A stretch of DNA of 35,047 nucleotides from Betaproteobacteria bacterium (GTDB lineage Bacteria > Pseudomonadota > Gammaproteobacteria > Burkholderiales > CAIKXV01): assembly GCA_947457885.1 (NCBI GenBank), contig CANGXU010000017.1, forward strand, positions 1 through 35,047, written 5' to 3'. This document shows, one piece after another, positions 7,962-16,628 of this stretch. How positions within the stretch are numbered: position 1 is the first letter of the stretch; each line of letters begins with the position of its first letter. A model generated the notes under the pieces. It made no database searches. It was given only the letters and a program-made list of their open reading frames with translations, and was not told where the DNA came from. Position numbers and translations under genes: made by a program.

Positions 7962-9341
7962 ATGCTCCGAATCTACAACACGCTGGCACGCGACAAGCAG
8001 CCGTTCGTCCCGCTCGAGCCGGGCAGGGTCCGCATGTATGTTTGCGGCATGACCGTCTACGATTACTGCCACCTGGGGCATGCCCGGGTGATGGTGGTGT
8101 TCGACCTGGTTACCCGCTGGCTGCGCGCCAGCGGCTACGAGGTCACCTATGTGCGCAACATCACCGACATCGATGACAAGATCATCCGTCGCGCGGCCGA
8201 GAACGGCGAGTCGATCGGCACCCTCACCCAGCGGTTCATCGATGCAATGGACGAGGATGCCGCGGCGCTCGGGGTCATCAGGCCCGACCACGAGCCGCGC
8301 GCGACCGAATACGTGCCGCAGATGCAGGCGATCATCGACCGGCTCGAGCGCAACCGGCTCGCCTATGTCGCCAGCGACGGCGACGTGAACTATTCGGTGC
8401 GCGACTTCGCCGGCTACGGAAGACTGTCCGGCAAGTCGCTGGAGGATCTGCGCGCGGGCGAACGCGTCGAGGTCAATTCCGGCAAGCGCGACCCGCTCGA
8501 TTTCGTGTTGTGGAAGCGCAGCAAGGAGGGGGAGCCGTTCTGGGAGTCGGCCTGGGGACGTGGCCGCCCGGGCTGGCACATCGAGTGCTCCGCGATGTCC
8601 GCGGCGCTGCTGGGCGAGACCTTCGATATCCACGGCGGAGGCCAGGACCTGCAGTTTCCCCACCACGAAAACGAGATTGCACAGTCCGAGGGTGCGAACG
8701 GACGACCTTTCGTTCGCTACTGGATGCACAACGGATTCGTGCGCGTCGATGACGAGAAGATGTCCAAGTCGCTCGGCAACTTCTTCACCGTGCGCGAGGT
8801 GCTCGGGCGCTATGATGCCGAGGTGGTGCGCTTCTTCATCGCCCGCGCGCACTACCGCAGCCCGCTGAACTATTCCGACCGTCACCTCGACGATGCGCGC
8901 CAGGCGCTGGCGCGCCTCTACACCGCGCTCAAGGGCTTCGATGTGCCGCCGATCGCGATCGACTGGGACGAGCCGTATGCGGCTCGCTTCAGGGCAGCCA
9001 TGGACGACGACTTCAACACGCCAGAGGCGATCGCCGTGCTGTTCGACCTGGCGGGCGAGCTGAACCGCAGTCGCGACCCTGCGGTGGCCCAGCTTCTGAA
9101 CGCCCTGGGCCGCAGCCTCGGTCTGCTCGAGCGTGACCCTTTGCTGTTCCTGCAGTCGGCGGCGGGAGACGCATCTGCCGACGCCCTCGCCCCGGCAGCC
9201 ATCGAGGCGAAGATCGCCGAGCGTGCCGCGGCGAAGAAGGCGCGCGATTTCGCGACTGCCGATGCGATACGGGCCGACCTGCTGGCCGCCGGCGTCGTGC
9301 TCGAGGACGGGGCGGGCGGCACGCTCTGGCGGCGCGCCTGA
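7962..9341 (+). CDS. cysS: Cysteinyl-tRNA synthetase
   Basis: Class I aminoacyl-tRNA synthetase of 459 residues that charges tRNA-Cys in the cytoplasm. The HIGH-type motif is HLGH at 37-40 and KMSKS lies at 266-270. Zinc ligands that select cysteine are visible: C28 in YVCG, C209 in HIECSAM, and H234 and E238 in FPHHENE. The C-terminal anticodon-binding helices and the terminal LEDG..GTLWR block are present, so the gene is complete. It is divergent from the TPR/L,D-transpeptidase operon across about 190 bases. The ribosome site before the ATG is weak (GGGACG). Confidence 0.98.
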   Translation: MLRIYNTLARDKQPFVPLEPGRVRMYVCGMTVYDYCHLGHARVMVVFDLVTRWLRASGYEVTYVRNITDIDDKIIRRAAENGESIGTLTQRFIDAMDEDAAALGVIRPDHEPRATEYVPQMQAIIDRLERNRLAYVASDGDVNYSVRDFAGYGRLSGKSLEDLRAGERVEVNSGKRDPLDFVLWKRSKEGEPFWESAWGRGRPGWHIECSAMSAALLGETFDIHGGGQDLQFPHHENEIAQSEGANGRPFVRYWMHNGFVRVDDEKMSKSLGNFFTVREVLGRYDAEVVRFFIARAHYRSPLNYSDRHLDDARQALARLYTALKGFDVPPIAIDWDEPYAARFRAAMDDDFNTPEAIAVLFDLAGELNRSRDPAVAQLLNALGRSLGLLERDPLLFLQSAAGDASADALAPAAIEAKIAERAAAKKARDFATADAIRADLLAAGVVLEDGAGGTLWRRA

Positions 9342-9382
9342 TCGCCCCGGTCCATGGGCCGGCAATACTGCGGTCGCGCAAC

Positions 9383-9412
9383 CTGCCGCCGCGCGGACGT
9401 GCGGCGTTGCAG
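9383..9412 (+). other. GC-rich hairpin downstream of cysS
   Basis: Bases 9383-9392 pair with 9401-9406 and 9409-9412 (a 10-bp stem with a two-base bulge and an 8-base loop). No run of T follows, so it is not a standard intrinsic terminator. It may slow transcription or protect the cysS mRNA end, or be chance in GC-rich DNA. Confidence 0.25.
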
Positions 9413-9451
9413 CGGATAAACTAGATGTTTGTTCTGCGGGAGGCAGTTGCG

Positions 9452-10483
9452 ATGGACAGCGTCGATCTTGAAGTGCTGCGTTCGGCGGTCGCCTGGCGCC
9501 GCGCCGGGCATGGGGTGACCCTGGCCACGGTCGTGGAAACCTGGGGCTCGGCGCCGCGTCCGGTCGGCGCGATGCTGGCGATCCGCGGCGACGGCATGGT
9601 GTCGGGTTCCGTCTCCGGCGGCTGCGTCGAAGACGACATGATCGCAAAGCTCACCGGCGAGGCAGCCCCGTTGCATCCCAAGCTGCTCACCTATGGCGTC
9701 ACCCGCGAACAGGCGGAGCGTTTCGGCCTGCCCTGCGGCGGCCGCCTTGCGATCGTGGTCGAGCCGGTGGTCGACCCCGCGCAGGATCCGCACGTGCTGG
9801 AGATGCTCGAACAGCTGCTCGCGGCGAACGACCGGCGCGAACTCACCGTGCGCACCCTCGACATGGAGAGCGGGCGCATGAGCCTCGTGCCCGGCTCGCG
9901 CGATTCCACGCTTTCGTTCAACGGCAAGACGCTGCAGACCGTCCACGGCCCGCTCTGGCGCCTGCTGGTGATCGGCGCCGGCCAGCTGTCGCGCTACCTC
10001 GCCGAGATGGCGCGCACGCTCGACTATCGCGTGACGGTATGCGACCCTCGTGACGAATACGTTTTCGGATGGGATGTTCCCGGGGTCGACCTGGTGCGCA
10101 CCATGCCTGATGACACGGTGGTGGCGATGGAACTGGACGGTCGTTGCGCGGTGGTGGCACTGACCCACGATCCCAAGCTCGATGACCTTGCGCTGATGGA
10201 GGCACTGAAGTCGCCGGCCTTCTACGTCGGCGCGCTGGGGTCGCGCTCCAACAACGAGAAGCGCCGCCGGCGGCTCGCCGACTTCGACGTGTCGGAGGCC
10301 GAGATCGCACGCCTGTTCGGGCCCGTGGGCCTGCCGATCGGCAGCAAGACGCCGCCCGAGATCGCGGTATCGATACTGGCCGAGATGACCGCGGTCAGGC
10401 GCGGCGTACTGCAGCCTGGCAGTGGCGAGCGGACCCTGGGCGCGCGGGCAGCGGCGGTGACCAGCGGGGCGGCGTGCAGCTGA
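9452..10483 (+). CDS. XdhC/CoxI-family protein (molybdenum hydroxylase maturation-like)
   Basis: Protein of 343 residues in two parts. The N-terminal XdhC/CoxI domain has TLATVVETWGSAPRPVGA and the conserved SVSGGCVE. The C-terminal Rossmann-type domain (about 165-320) contains VIGAGQLSRYLAEMA, VCDPRDEY, VALTHDPKLDD and YVGALGSRSNNEKRR. Members bind molybdenum cofactor and help insert the sulfurated form into xanthine dehydrogenase or CO dehydrogenase-type enzymes. No molybdenum hydroxylase gene is in the window, so its client is elsewhere or it has another role. The ATG at 9452 is preferred over the one at 9425 because GGAGG lies 8 bases before it. It begins a run of five same-strand genes; the next starts 10 bases on. 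Confidence 0.9.
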   Translation: MDSVDLEVLRSAVAWRRAGHGVTLATVVETWGSAPRPVGAMLAIRGDGMVSGSVSGGCVEDDMIAKLTGEAAPLHPKLLTYGVTREQAERFGLPCGGRLAIVVEPVVDPAQDPHVLEMLEQLLAANDRRELTVRTLDMESGRMSLVPGSRDSTLSFNGKTLQTVHGPLWRLLVIGAGQLSRYLAEMARTLDYRVTVCDPRDEYVFGWDVPGVDLVRTMPDDTVVAMELDGRCAVVALTHDPKLDDLALMEALKSPAFYVGALGSRSNNEKRRRRLADFDVSEAEIARLFGPVGLPIGSKTPPEIAVSILAEMTAVRRGVLQPGSGERTLGARAAAVTSGAACS

Positions 10484-10493
10484 ACGCCCGCAG

Positions 10494-12917
10494 GTGGTGA
10501 ACGACCGTCCCGGCGCTGGTGACGGCCGGCGCTTTGCGCCGCTGCTGCGCTCGCTCGACGAAAATCGCAGCCTGGTGCGGCGGGCGATCGCCGCGGCTGC
10601 GGCCGGCGACCCGGTGCCGCGCCTCGCGGCGCGTACGTCAATCCTGCCGGCGGTCCCGGCTTCAGCCCCGATCGACTCGGCAGCCGATCCGGCGGCAACT
10701 ACAGCGGCTGACCAGATCTGGCACGGATTGCTCGCCGCCGAGGCATCGCTGCATGATGCGCTTGACGCAGCGGCGGCAGCTGGCCCCGCGCCCTGGCCTC
10801 ACCTGATCGAGGCGCTCGAGACTTCGGACCGGCTGACCACCCTGCTGGTCGACGCAGCGCTGGCTGAACTGATGCTCGCGGTCTCGCAGCGCGAGCGCCG
10901 CCTCACCGAGCAGCTGCAGGACGAGTTCCTCGACGCGCTGAGCATCGGGCGTTTCTCGCTGCGCGTGACCGATGGCCTCATCGTGCAGGCCGACGAAGCC
11001 TTTGCCGGGTTCCTCGGCACCGAGCCGAAGCACCTGATCGGCGTGCCGGCCGGACGTTTCATCCCGGGCGAGAAGCTGGTCGAGATCGTCGAACAGTCGG
11101 TGAAGAGCGGTCGTCCCGGGCGCGCGCAGGTGCGTACGCTCGGCGTAGGCCGCGAACGGGTAACGCTCGACATCATTGCCTTCATGCAGCAGGCGGCCGA
11201 GCACGACGAGCTGCAGTGCATGGCGGTCAACGTATCGCGGACGGACCGCGACATCGCACAGCGGCGCCTGCTGTCGGCCGCGGTGGAGGCGTCCAACGAT
11301 CTCGTCCTGATCACCGATGCGTCGTTCCAGATCGAGTACGTGAACCAGGCGTTCGTGAAGGTCACGGGGTACGAGCCCGACGAGGTGCTCGGCCGCCATC
11401 CGGGCTTCCTGCAGGGACGCAAGACGCCCGGAACCGCACTGGATCGCCTGCGTGCGACGATGCGCATCGGGCAGCCCGTTCGCGCCGAACTGGTGAACTA
11501 CCGCAAGGACGGTACGCCGTTCTGGATCGACCTGTCCGTGGTGCCGGTGACCGGTAGCGACGGCCTGGTCGAACACTGGCTCTCGGTCGGCCGTGACGTG
11601 TCGGAACGCAAGCAGGCCGAGCAGGAGATCACCCGGCTGGCCATGGAGGATTACCTCACCGGCCTGCCTAACCGGCGTGCGGCCGAGGCGCGGCTGCAAC
11701 TCGAATGGAACCGTGCCCGGCGCATGCGCTCGTCGTTCGCGCTGGGGCTGCTCGACATCGACCATTTCAAGCGTGTCAACGACCAGTTCGGCCATGAGGT
11801 CGGGGACCGTACGCTGCGCCGTGTCGCGCAGGTGGTGAATACCACACTGCGCGGTGGCGACTGGGTCGCGCGCTGGGGTGGCGAGGAGTTCCTGATCTGC
11901 TTCCACGGGCTGGATGCTGCCGGGGCGCTGGCTGCCGGGGAGCGGATGCGCAAACATGTGAGCGCATCGGCGCCGCCGGGCGGTACCGAGCCTGCCGTGA
12001 CGGTCAGCCTGGGTATGTCGGTGTACCGACCGGCGCTCGAGTCGCCGGCGAAGATGCTCGCCGAGGCGGACGGGCTGCTGTACGAAGCGAAGCAGACCGG
12101 TCGCGACCGCGTGCTGTGCATCGGCACGGCCGAGGTGCATCGGGGCAGCGTCGTATGGGAGCGTTCACAGGTCAGGACCGCACTGCAGGAGTCGCGCGTG
12201 GTCGCGGCCTTCCAGCCGATCATCGACCTGCGCAGCGGCGAACAGGTCGGGGTCGAGGCGCTTGCGCGCATCATCACGCCGGACGACCGCGTGATCCCGG
12301 CCTCCGAGTTCCTCGAGGCGGCGGAATCGCTGCATCTGTGCGCCGAGATCGACGAGGCCATCGCCGAGTACACGTTGACCGCCACCGCCGCCGACGGACG
12401 CCTCACCTGCTTCATCAATCTGTCCTCGCAGTTCCTCGCCAGCGCACGGAGCATCGACCGCCTGATCGAGCGGGCGGCGAGCGCCCGCATCCCGGAATCG
12501 GGCGAGCGCAGCTTCGTGATCGAGATCACCGAACGTCAGGGTAGCGATTTCGCATCGCTGAAGGCGCACCTCAAGCCGCTGGTCGATGCCGGCTTCCTGC
12601 TCTCGCTCGATGATTTCGGCAGCGGCTATTCTTCGTTCCAGTACCTGGCCGACCTGCCGATCCGGTTCCTGAAGATCGAGGGCTGGATGGTCGCGCGGGC
12701 GGTCGGCGATTCGCGTATCCGGCAACTGCTCGAAACGATCGTCGTTACCGCCCGGAAGTTCCGCCTGACCACGGTTGCCGAATGCGTGGAGGATGCCGTT
12801 ACGGCCAGCGTGCTGCGCGACCTCGGCGTCGACTGGGCGCAGGGGCACCTGTACGGCGCGCCAGTGGTAGACCCGAGGTCGGGCGTCCCACGGGCGGCCG
12901 GCGCCCGGGCCGGCTGA
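10494..12917 (+). CDS. PAS-PAS-GGDEF-EAL protein, cyclic di-GMP synthase/phosphodiesterase
   Basis: Cytoplasmic 807-residue signalling protein with no membrane segment. A helical N-terminus (1-140) is followed by a PAS-like domain (about 143-250), a clear PAS/PAC domain (about 256-378, RKDGTPFWIDLSVVPV), GGDEF (about 380-540) and EAL (about 555-790). The synthase site reads GGEEF at 462-466, with the inhibitory RxxD site as RGGD at 453-456, five residues before it. The EAL domain retains E588, N642, E677, D706, D707, K727, E763 and Q783, so both activities look intact; the GGDEF part may instead act as a GTP-binding regulator. The start is GTG at 10494 (or GTG 10497). Its stop shares one base with the next ATG, coupling it to metabolic genes. 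Confidence 0.93.
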   Translation: MVNDRPGAGDGRRFAPLLRSLDENRSLVRRAIAAAAAGDPVPRLAARTSILPAVPASAPIDSAADPAATTAADQIWHGLLAAEASLHDALDAAAAAGPAPWPHLIEALETSDRLTTLLVDAALAELMLAVSQRERRLTEQLQDEFLDALSIGRFSLRVTDGLIVQADEAFAGFLGTEPKHLIGVPAGRFIPGEKLVEIVEQSVKSGRPGRAQVRTLGVGRERVTLDIIAFMQQAAEHDELQCMAVNVSRTDRDIAQRRLLSAAVEASNDLVLITDASFQIEYVNQAFVKVTGYEPDEVLGRHPGFLQGRKTPGTALDRLRATMRIGQPVRAELVNYRKDGTPFWIDLSVVPVTGSDGLVEHWLSVGRDVSERKQAEQEITRLAMEDYLTGLPNRRAAEARLQLEWNRARRMRSSFALGLLDIDHFKRVNDQFGHEVGDRTLRRVAQVVNTTLRGGDWVARWGGEEFLICFHGLDAAGALAAGERMRKHVSASAPPGGTEPAVTVSLGMSVYRPALESPAKMLAEADGLLYEAKQTGRDRVLCIGTAEVHRGSVVWERSQVRTALQESRVVAAFQPIIDLRSGEQVGVEALARIITPDDRVIPASEFLEAAESLHLCAEIDEAIAEYTLTATAADGRLTCFINLSSQFLASARSIDRLIERAASARIPESGERSFVIEITERQGSDFASLKAHLKPLVDAGFLLSLDDFGSGYSSFQYLADLPIRFLKIEGWMVARAVGDSRIRQLLETIVVTARKFRLTTVAECVEDAVTASVLRDLGVDWAQGHLYGAPVVDPRSGVPRAAGARAG

Positions 12918-13888
12918 TGGCGCTGCCCATGGTCCTGCGGGGGCGACTGTCGTTGCCGGTGATCGGAGCCCCGATGTTCCTGATCTCGGGGCCGGAACTC
13001 GTGATCGCTCAGTGCACCAGCGGCATCATCGGTTCAATCCCGTCGCTCAACGCGCGTCCGCCGGAACTGCTCGACGCGTGGCTCAGGCAGATCACCGCTG
13101 CCTGCACTGCGTACGCAGCGGCGCACCCCGGGGACCCGGTTGCGCCTCATGCGGTGAACCTGATCGTGAACAAGGCCAACGCGCGCCTCGAACACGACCT
13201 CGAGGTCGTGGTGGCCAACCGGGTGCCCGTGGTGATCACGTCGCTGTCGGCGCCCGACGACATCGTGCCGCGCATCCATGCCTATGGCGGCATCGTTCTG
13301 CACGATGTCATCAGCACCCGGCACGCGCAGCGCGCACTGAAGGCCGGGGTCGACGGGCTGATCCTGGTCTGCGCCGGCGCCGGCGGGCATGCCGGCACGC
13401 TGTCGCCGTTCGCGCTGGTGTCCGAAGTGCGTGCGTTCTACGACGGCCTGATCGCGCTCTCCGGCGCGATGTCCACCGGCAGCGGCATACTCGCCGCGCA
13501 GGCGATGGGCGCAGACCTCGCCTACATCGGCACCCGGTTCATCGCGACGTGCGAATCGAATGCCGGCGACGCCTACAAGTCGATGATCGTCGATGCGAGC
13601 GCGGCCGATATCGTCTACACGCCGCTGTTCTCCGGCGTGCACGGCAATTACCTGAAGCCATCGGTCGTCGCGGCTGGCCTCGACCCGGACAACCTGCCCG
13701 CGCCGGAACCCGGCGCGAGCTACCGCCGGCGCGACGACCGTCCGCCGGCCTGGAAAACCATTTGGGGAGCAGGGCAGGGCGTAGGCGCGATCGATGCAGT
13801 CGAGCCGGTGGCCACCGTGGTCGCGCGGCTGCGGTCGGAATACGATGCGGCCCGGCGTGCCCTGGCCGCCACCGGATACAAGGAGTGA
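12917..13888 (+). CDS. Nitronate monooxygenase-like FMN protein (NPD/2-nitropropane dioxygenase family)
   Basis: FMN-dependent TIM-barrel protein of 323 residues. Family blocks are LPVIGAPMFLISGPEL at the N-terminus, the phosphate/active-site segment CAGAGGHAG (H158 matching the catalytic histidine of nitronate monooxygenases), AMSTGSGILAAQAMGADLAYIGTRF, and a late KTIWGAGQGVGAID block. Such enzymes oxidise nitronates with oxygen; several relatives act on other substrates, and FabK-like reductases share the fold. The ATG at 12917 overlaps the previous stop by one base (TGATG). The next gene follows within a few bases, so it is co-translated with the c-di-GMP gene and the hydratase. Confidence 0.9.
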   Translation: MALPMVLRGRLSLPVIGAPMFLISGPELVIAQCTSGIIGSIPSLNARPPELLDAWLRQITAACTAYAAAHPGDPVAPHAVNLIVNKANARLEHDLEVVVANRVPVVITSLSAPDDIVPRIHAYGGIVLHDVISTRHAQRALKAGVDGLILVCAGAGGHAGTLSPFALVSEVRAFYDGLIALSGAMSTGSGILAAQAMGADLAYIGTRFIATCESNAGDAYKSMIVDASAADIVYTPLFSGVHGNYLKPSVVAAGLDPDNLPAPEPGASYRRRDDRPPAWKTIWGAGQGVGAIDAVEPVATVVARLRSEYDAARRALAATGYKE

Positions 13889-13893
13889 ATGCA

Positions 13894-14685
13894 GTGGACT
13901 ACCAGACCATCACCTTCTCGATCGATGCGGGCATCGCCCGCATCACGCTGAACCGGCCCGACCGGCTGAATGCGTTCAACGTGCGCATGCAGGACGAACT
14001 GTTCGATGCGTTCGATCGCATCGATGCGCCGGACAGCGGTGCCCGCGTGCTGCTGCTGGGTGCGAACGGACGCGGCTTCTGCTCGGGAGTCGACCTTACT
14101 GACCGCAAGCCGCTGCCGGAAGGGCAGAAGCACGACCTCGGAGCATCGCTCGAGGCAAAGAATCCGCTGTTCTCGCGGCTCTACCATTCGCCGATCCCGG
14201 TCGTGTGCGCGGTCAATGGCGTGGCAGCGGGCATGGGCGTCGGTCTCGCGCTTGCCTGCGATATCGTGGTCGCCGCGAAGAGCGCGAGCTTCGTGCTCGC
14301 GTTCAGCCGTATCGGCCTGATGCCCGACTGCGGCGTGAGCTTCTTCCTGCCGCGCCTGATCGGACCTGCCCGCGCGAATGCCTGTGCGCTGCTCGGCGAG
14401 AAGATCGGCGCGGAGCAGGCGCAGGCCTGGGGCATGGTCTGGAAGGTGGTCGACGACACAGCGCTGCCTGACGAGTCGCTGGCGATCGCGCAGCGGCTGG
14501 CGTCCGGTCCGACGCGCTCCTATCGCCGCATCTCGGCGACGATCAAGGCTGGCATCGAGACCTCCCTGGAGGACATCCTGCAGCAGGAGGCCGACGGACA
14601 GCGTGAACTCGGCTTCACCGAGGACTACGCCGAAGGCGTACTGGCCTTCCTCGAAAAGCGCCCCGCGAAGTTCAACGGGCGTTGA
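13894..14685 (+). CDS. Enoyl-CoA hydratase/isomerase (crotonase family, PaaG-like)
   Basis: Crotonase-fold protein of 263 residues acting on acyl-CoA thioesters. The CoA/oxyanion blocks GRGFCSGVDL (about 60-68) and NGVAAGMGVGLALACDI are present. The segment FSRIGLMPDCGVSFFLPRLIG resembles PaaG-type isomerases, with D145 in PDCG at the position of their catalytic aspartate; there is no glutamate pair of the classical hydratase type. I therefore favour an isomerase or hydrolase-like reaction over simple hydration. The GTG at 13894 is chosen because AAGGAG lies 8 bases upstream; GTG 13885 would overlap the previous stop. The following amidase TTG overlaps this stop by four bases. Confidence 0.88.
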   Translation: MDYQTITFSIDAGIARITLNRPDRLNAFNVRMQDELFDAFDRIDAPDSGARVLLLGANGRGFCSGVDLTDRKPLPEGQKHDLGASLEAKNPLFSRLYHSPIPVVCAVNGVAAGMGVGLALACDIVVAAKSASFVLAFSRIGLMPDCGVSFFLPRLIGPARANACALLGEKIGAEQAQAWGMVWKVVDDTALPDESLAIAQRLASGPTRSYRRISATIKAGIETSLEDILQQEADGQRELGFTEDYAEGVLAFLEKRPAKFNGR

Positions 14686-16061
14686 TCTTGGGCGCGTCGT
14701 CGCGGGTCGCCGGTCCGTCCGAAGGGTCGGCGCTGCGCATGCCGTTGCCGGCGCTGGTCGAGGCGATTACCGCCGGCCGCTTGTGCCTGGTCGAGTATGC
14801 CCGGGCCTGCATCGAGCAGGCGCTGGCCGTCGAGCCGCAGATCCACGCGTTCAAGGCGATCGACCCGGCCATGATCCGCGCGCGCGCAGAGGCTGTCGGC
14901 GCCGCGGGCGCCGGCGTGCCTTCCGGGCCGCTTGCCGGCGTGCCGTTCGGCGTGAAGGACATCATCGACGTGCGCGGCCTGGTGACCGGCATGGGTTCGC
15001 CGATCCACGACGGATCGGTCGCCGCGGCCGATGCGCCGCTGGTCGCGCGGCTGCAGACGGCCGGCGGGTTCGTGTTCGGCAAGACGGTCACCACCGAGTT
15101 CGCCTTCATGCACCCGCGCGAGACGCGCAATCCGTGGCATACCGCGCATACGCCCGGCGGGTCGTCCAGCGGATCGGCAGCGGCCGTCGCCGCGGGCTGT
15201 GTCCCGGCGGCCCTGGCGACACAGACCAACGGCTCGGTGATCCGGCCCGCGGCGTTCTGCGGCATCGTCGGCTTCAAGCCGAGCCATGGTGCCTTCCCGG
15301 TGCAGGGGGTGCTGAGCTATGCGCCGACGCTCGACCAGGCGGGTTGCTATGCGCGATCGGTCGACGGCGTCACCCGTATCGCGCAGGCGCTGGCCGAACC
15401 CGGCTTCGGCCTCGATGCCGGCGCTTGGCGGGGCGCGTTCGCGGGTGAGGCGGGTGCCGGTTGTCCGCGCCTGGCAGCCGTCCGCAGCCCGGTGTGGGCG
15501 CGTGCCTCGGCGGCGATGCAGTCGTCGTTCGAACGCGCGCAGTCGGTGCTGTCGGGCGCGGGCGCACGAGTCGAATGCCAGGATCTCCCGGCTGGCTTCG
15601 AACATGCGCACGATGTCCACCGCGTGATCATGGGCCACGAGGCGGCGCGCTATTTCGAGCCGGTGCAGGCGCGGCATCGCGGCCTGATCAGCGACTGGTT
15701 GAACGGATACCTCGACCAGGCCGCCGCGATCGGCGAATCGGAGTATCGGGACGCGCTGGGCGCACGCGACCGGCTGCGCGAGGCGTTTGCACGCTTCGTG
15801 TCCGGATTCGATGCCGTGCTGACGCCACCGGCGATCGGCGAAGCGCCCGACGGCATCCAGACCAGCGGCGACCCGGTGTTCTGTTCGATCTGGACGCTGC
15901 TCGGCACGCCGGCCATCACCATACCGACAGGCTTCGGACCTGCAGGGTTGCCGCTCGGGCTGCAACTGGTCGGTACCGAGCGCAGCGACGCGGGCGTGCT
16001 TGCGGTCGCTGCATGGTGCGAATCGCAGTTCGGGTTCCGGGGGCTGCCACCGGCGGCGTGA
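14682..16061 (+). CDS. Amidase (amidase-signature family)
   Basis: Serine amidase of 459 residues with the Ser-cisSer-Lys triad: K92 in [11 protein letters not shown], cis-S161 in [10 protein letters not shown], and nucleophile S185 in [14 protein letters not shown], with the usual 24-residue spacing between the two serines. One glycine of the normal GGS oxyanion block is asparagine here. The C-terminus PAITIPTGF..GLPLGLQLVG is typical of the family. Substrates range from aryl amides to urea-like compounds and cannot be deduced. The start is uncertain: TTG at 14682 overlaps the previous stop by four bases (TTGA), and ATG at 14739 is an alternative just before the conserved region. It is the last of the five-gene run and ends 14 bases before trxC on the other strand. 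Confidence 0.9.
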   Translation: MILGASSRVAGPSEGSALRMPLPALVEAITAGRLCLVEYARACIEQALAVEPQIHAFKAIDPAMIRARAEAVGAAGAGVPSGPLAGVPFGVKDIIDVRGLVTGMGSPIHDGSVAAADAPLVARLQTAGGFVFGKTVTTEFAFMHPRETRNPWHTAHTPGGSSSGSAAAVAAGCVPAALATQTNGSVIRPAAFCGIVGFKPSHGAFPVQGVLSYAPTLDQAGCYARSVDGVTRIAQALAEPGFGLDAGAWRGAFAGEAGAGCPRLAAVRSPVWARASAAMQSSFERAQSVLSGAGARVECQDLPAGFEHAHDVHRVIMGHEAARYFEPVQARHRGLISDWLNGYLDQAAAIGESEYRDALGARDRLREAFARFVSGFDAVLTPPAIGEAPDGIQTSGDPVFCSIWTLLGTPAITIPTGFGPAGLPLGLQLVGTERSDAGVLAVAAWCESQFGFRGLPPAA

Positions 16062-16075
16062 CAGCCGTAGAAGGC

Positions 16076-16522
16076 TCAGGCGGGGCGCGGGCGCCGGGCA
16101 TCGACCCAGCGCAGGATGTCCTGCATGCCCATGGCCCCGGACTGCCGTGCGACTTCGCGTCCACCGCTGAACAGGACCAGTGTCGGTATGCTGCGGATCG
16201 CGAACCGGTTACCGATTGCCGGCTCCGCCTCGGTATCGATCTTGCATAGCCGCATCCCCGGTTCCAGCCGGGACGCCGCCTGTTCGAACTGCGGGGCCAT
16301 CGTCCTGCAGGGCCCGCACCAGGGGGCCCAGAAGTCCACCAGCAGCGGGATGTCGCTGCGCGCCAGCTGGCGCTCGAAGCCCTGGCCGGTGAGCGCGACC
16401 GGCTTGCCGGTGAACAGTGGCTCGTGGCACTGGCCGCAGCGCGGCTGCTGCTCCAGCTTTGCGGCAGGGACGCGGTTCACCGCCTGGCAGTGCGGGCAGC
16501 AAAGGTGCAGTGGGTCGGTCAT
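16076..16522 (-). CDS. trxC: Thioredoxin 2 (zinc-binding N-terminal domain)
   Basis: Cytoplasmic disulfide reductase of 148 residues. An N-terminal zinc ribbon (CPHC about 9-12 and CGQC about 29-32) precedes a thioredoxin fold with the active site WCGPC in LLVDFWAPWCGPCRTMAP and the cis-proline in RSIPTLVLF. This is the TrxC layout, whose zinc site is redox-sensitive and which is under oxidative-stress control in E. coli. The ATG at 16522 is preceded by GGAG and directly begins the zinc domain. It lies 106 bases downstream of ybiB on the same strand. Confidence 0.96.
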   Translation of the reverse strand: MTDPLHLCCPHCQAVNRVPAAKLEQQPRCGQCHEPLFTGKPVALTGQGFERQLARSDIPLLVDFWAPWCGPCRTMAPQFEQAASRLEPGMRLCKIDTEAEPAIGNRFAIRSIPTLVLFSGGREVARQSGAMGMQDILRWVDARRPRPA

Positions 16523-16628
16523 CGGAGGCTCCGGCGCAATCGCGCGATGCCTGGGATGTTGAGGCCGCACGCGACCGTATCAAGCCCCGTGGTGAAGTCC
16601 CGGGCATGCCGGCATGCGCGAGCCGGGA

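Noticed and set aside
7893..10168. Two minus-strand frames (584 and 416 codons) across cysS and the XdhC-like gene
   Set aside because: They run antisense to cysS and xdhC-like genes with intact motifs; translations show no domain pattern.
14625..15965. Minus-strand 446-codon frame opposite the first amidase
   Set aside because: Shadow of the amidase; no homology pattern and no start signal.
16523..16628. Promoter or RNA gene between ybiB and trxC
   Set aside because: I found no convincing -10/-35 pair, hairpin with T tract or RNA motif in these 106 bases.
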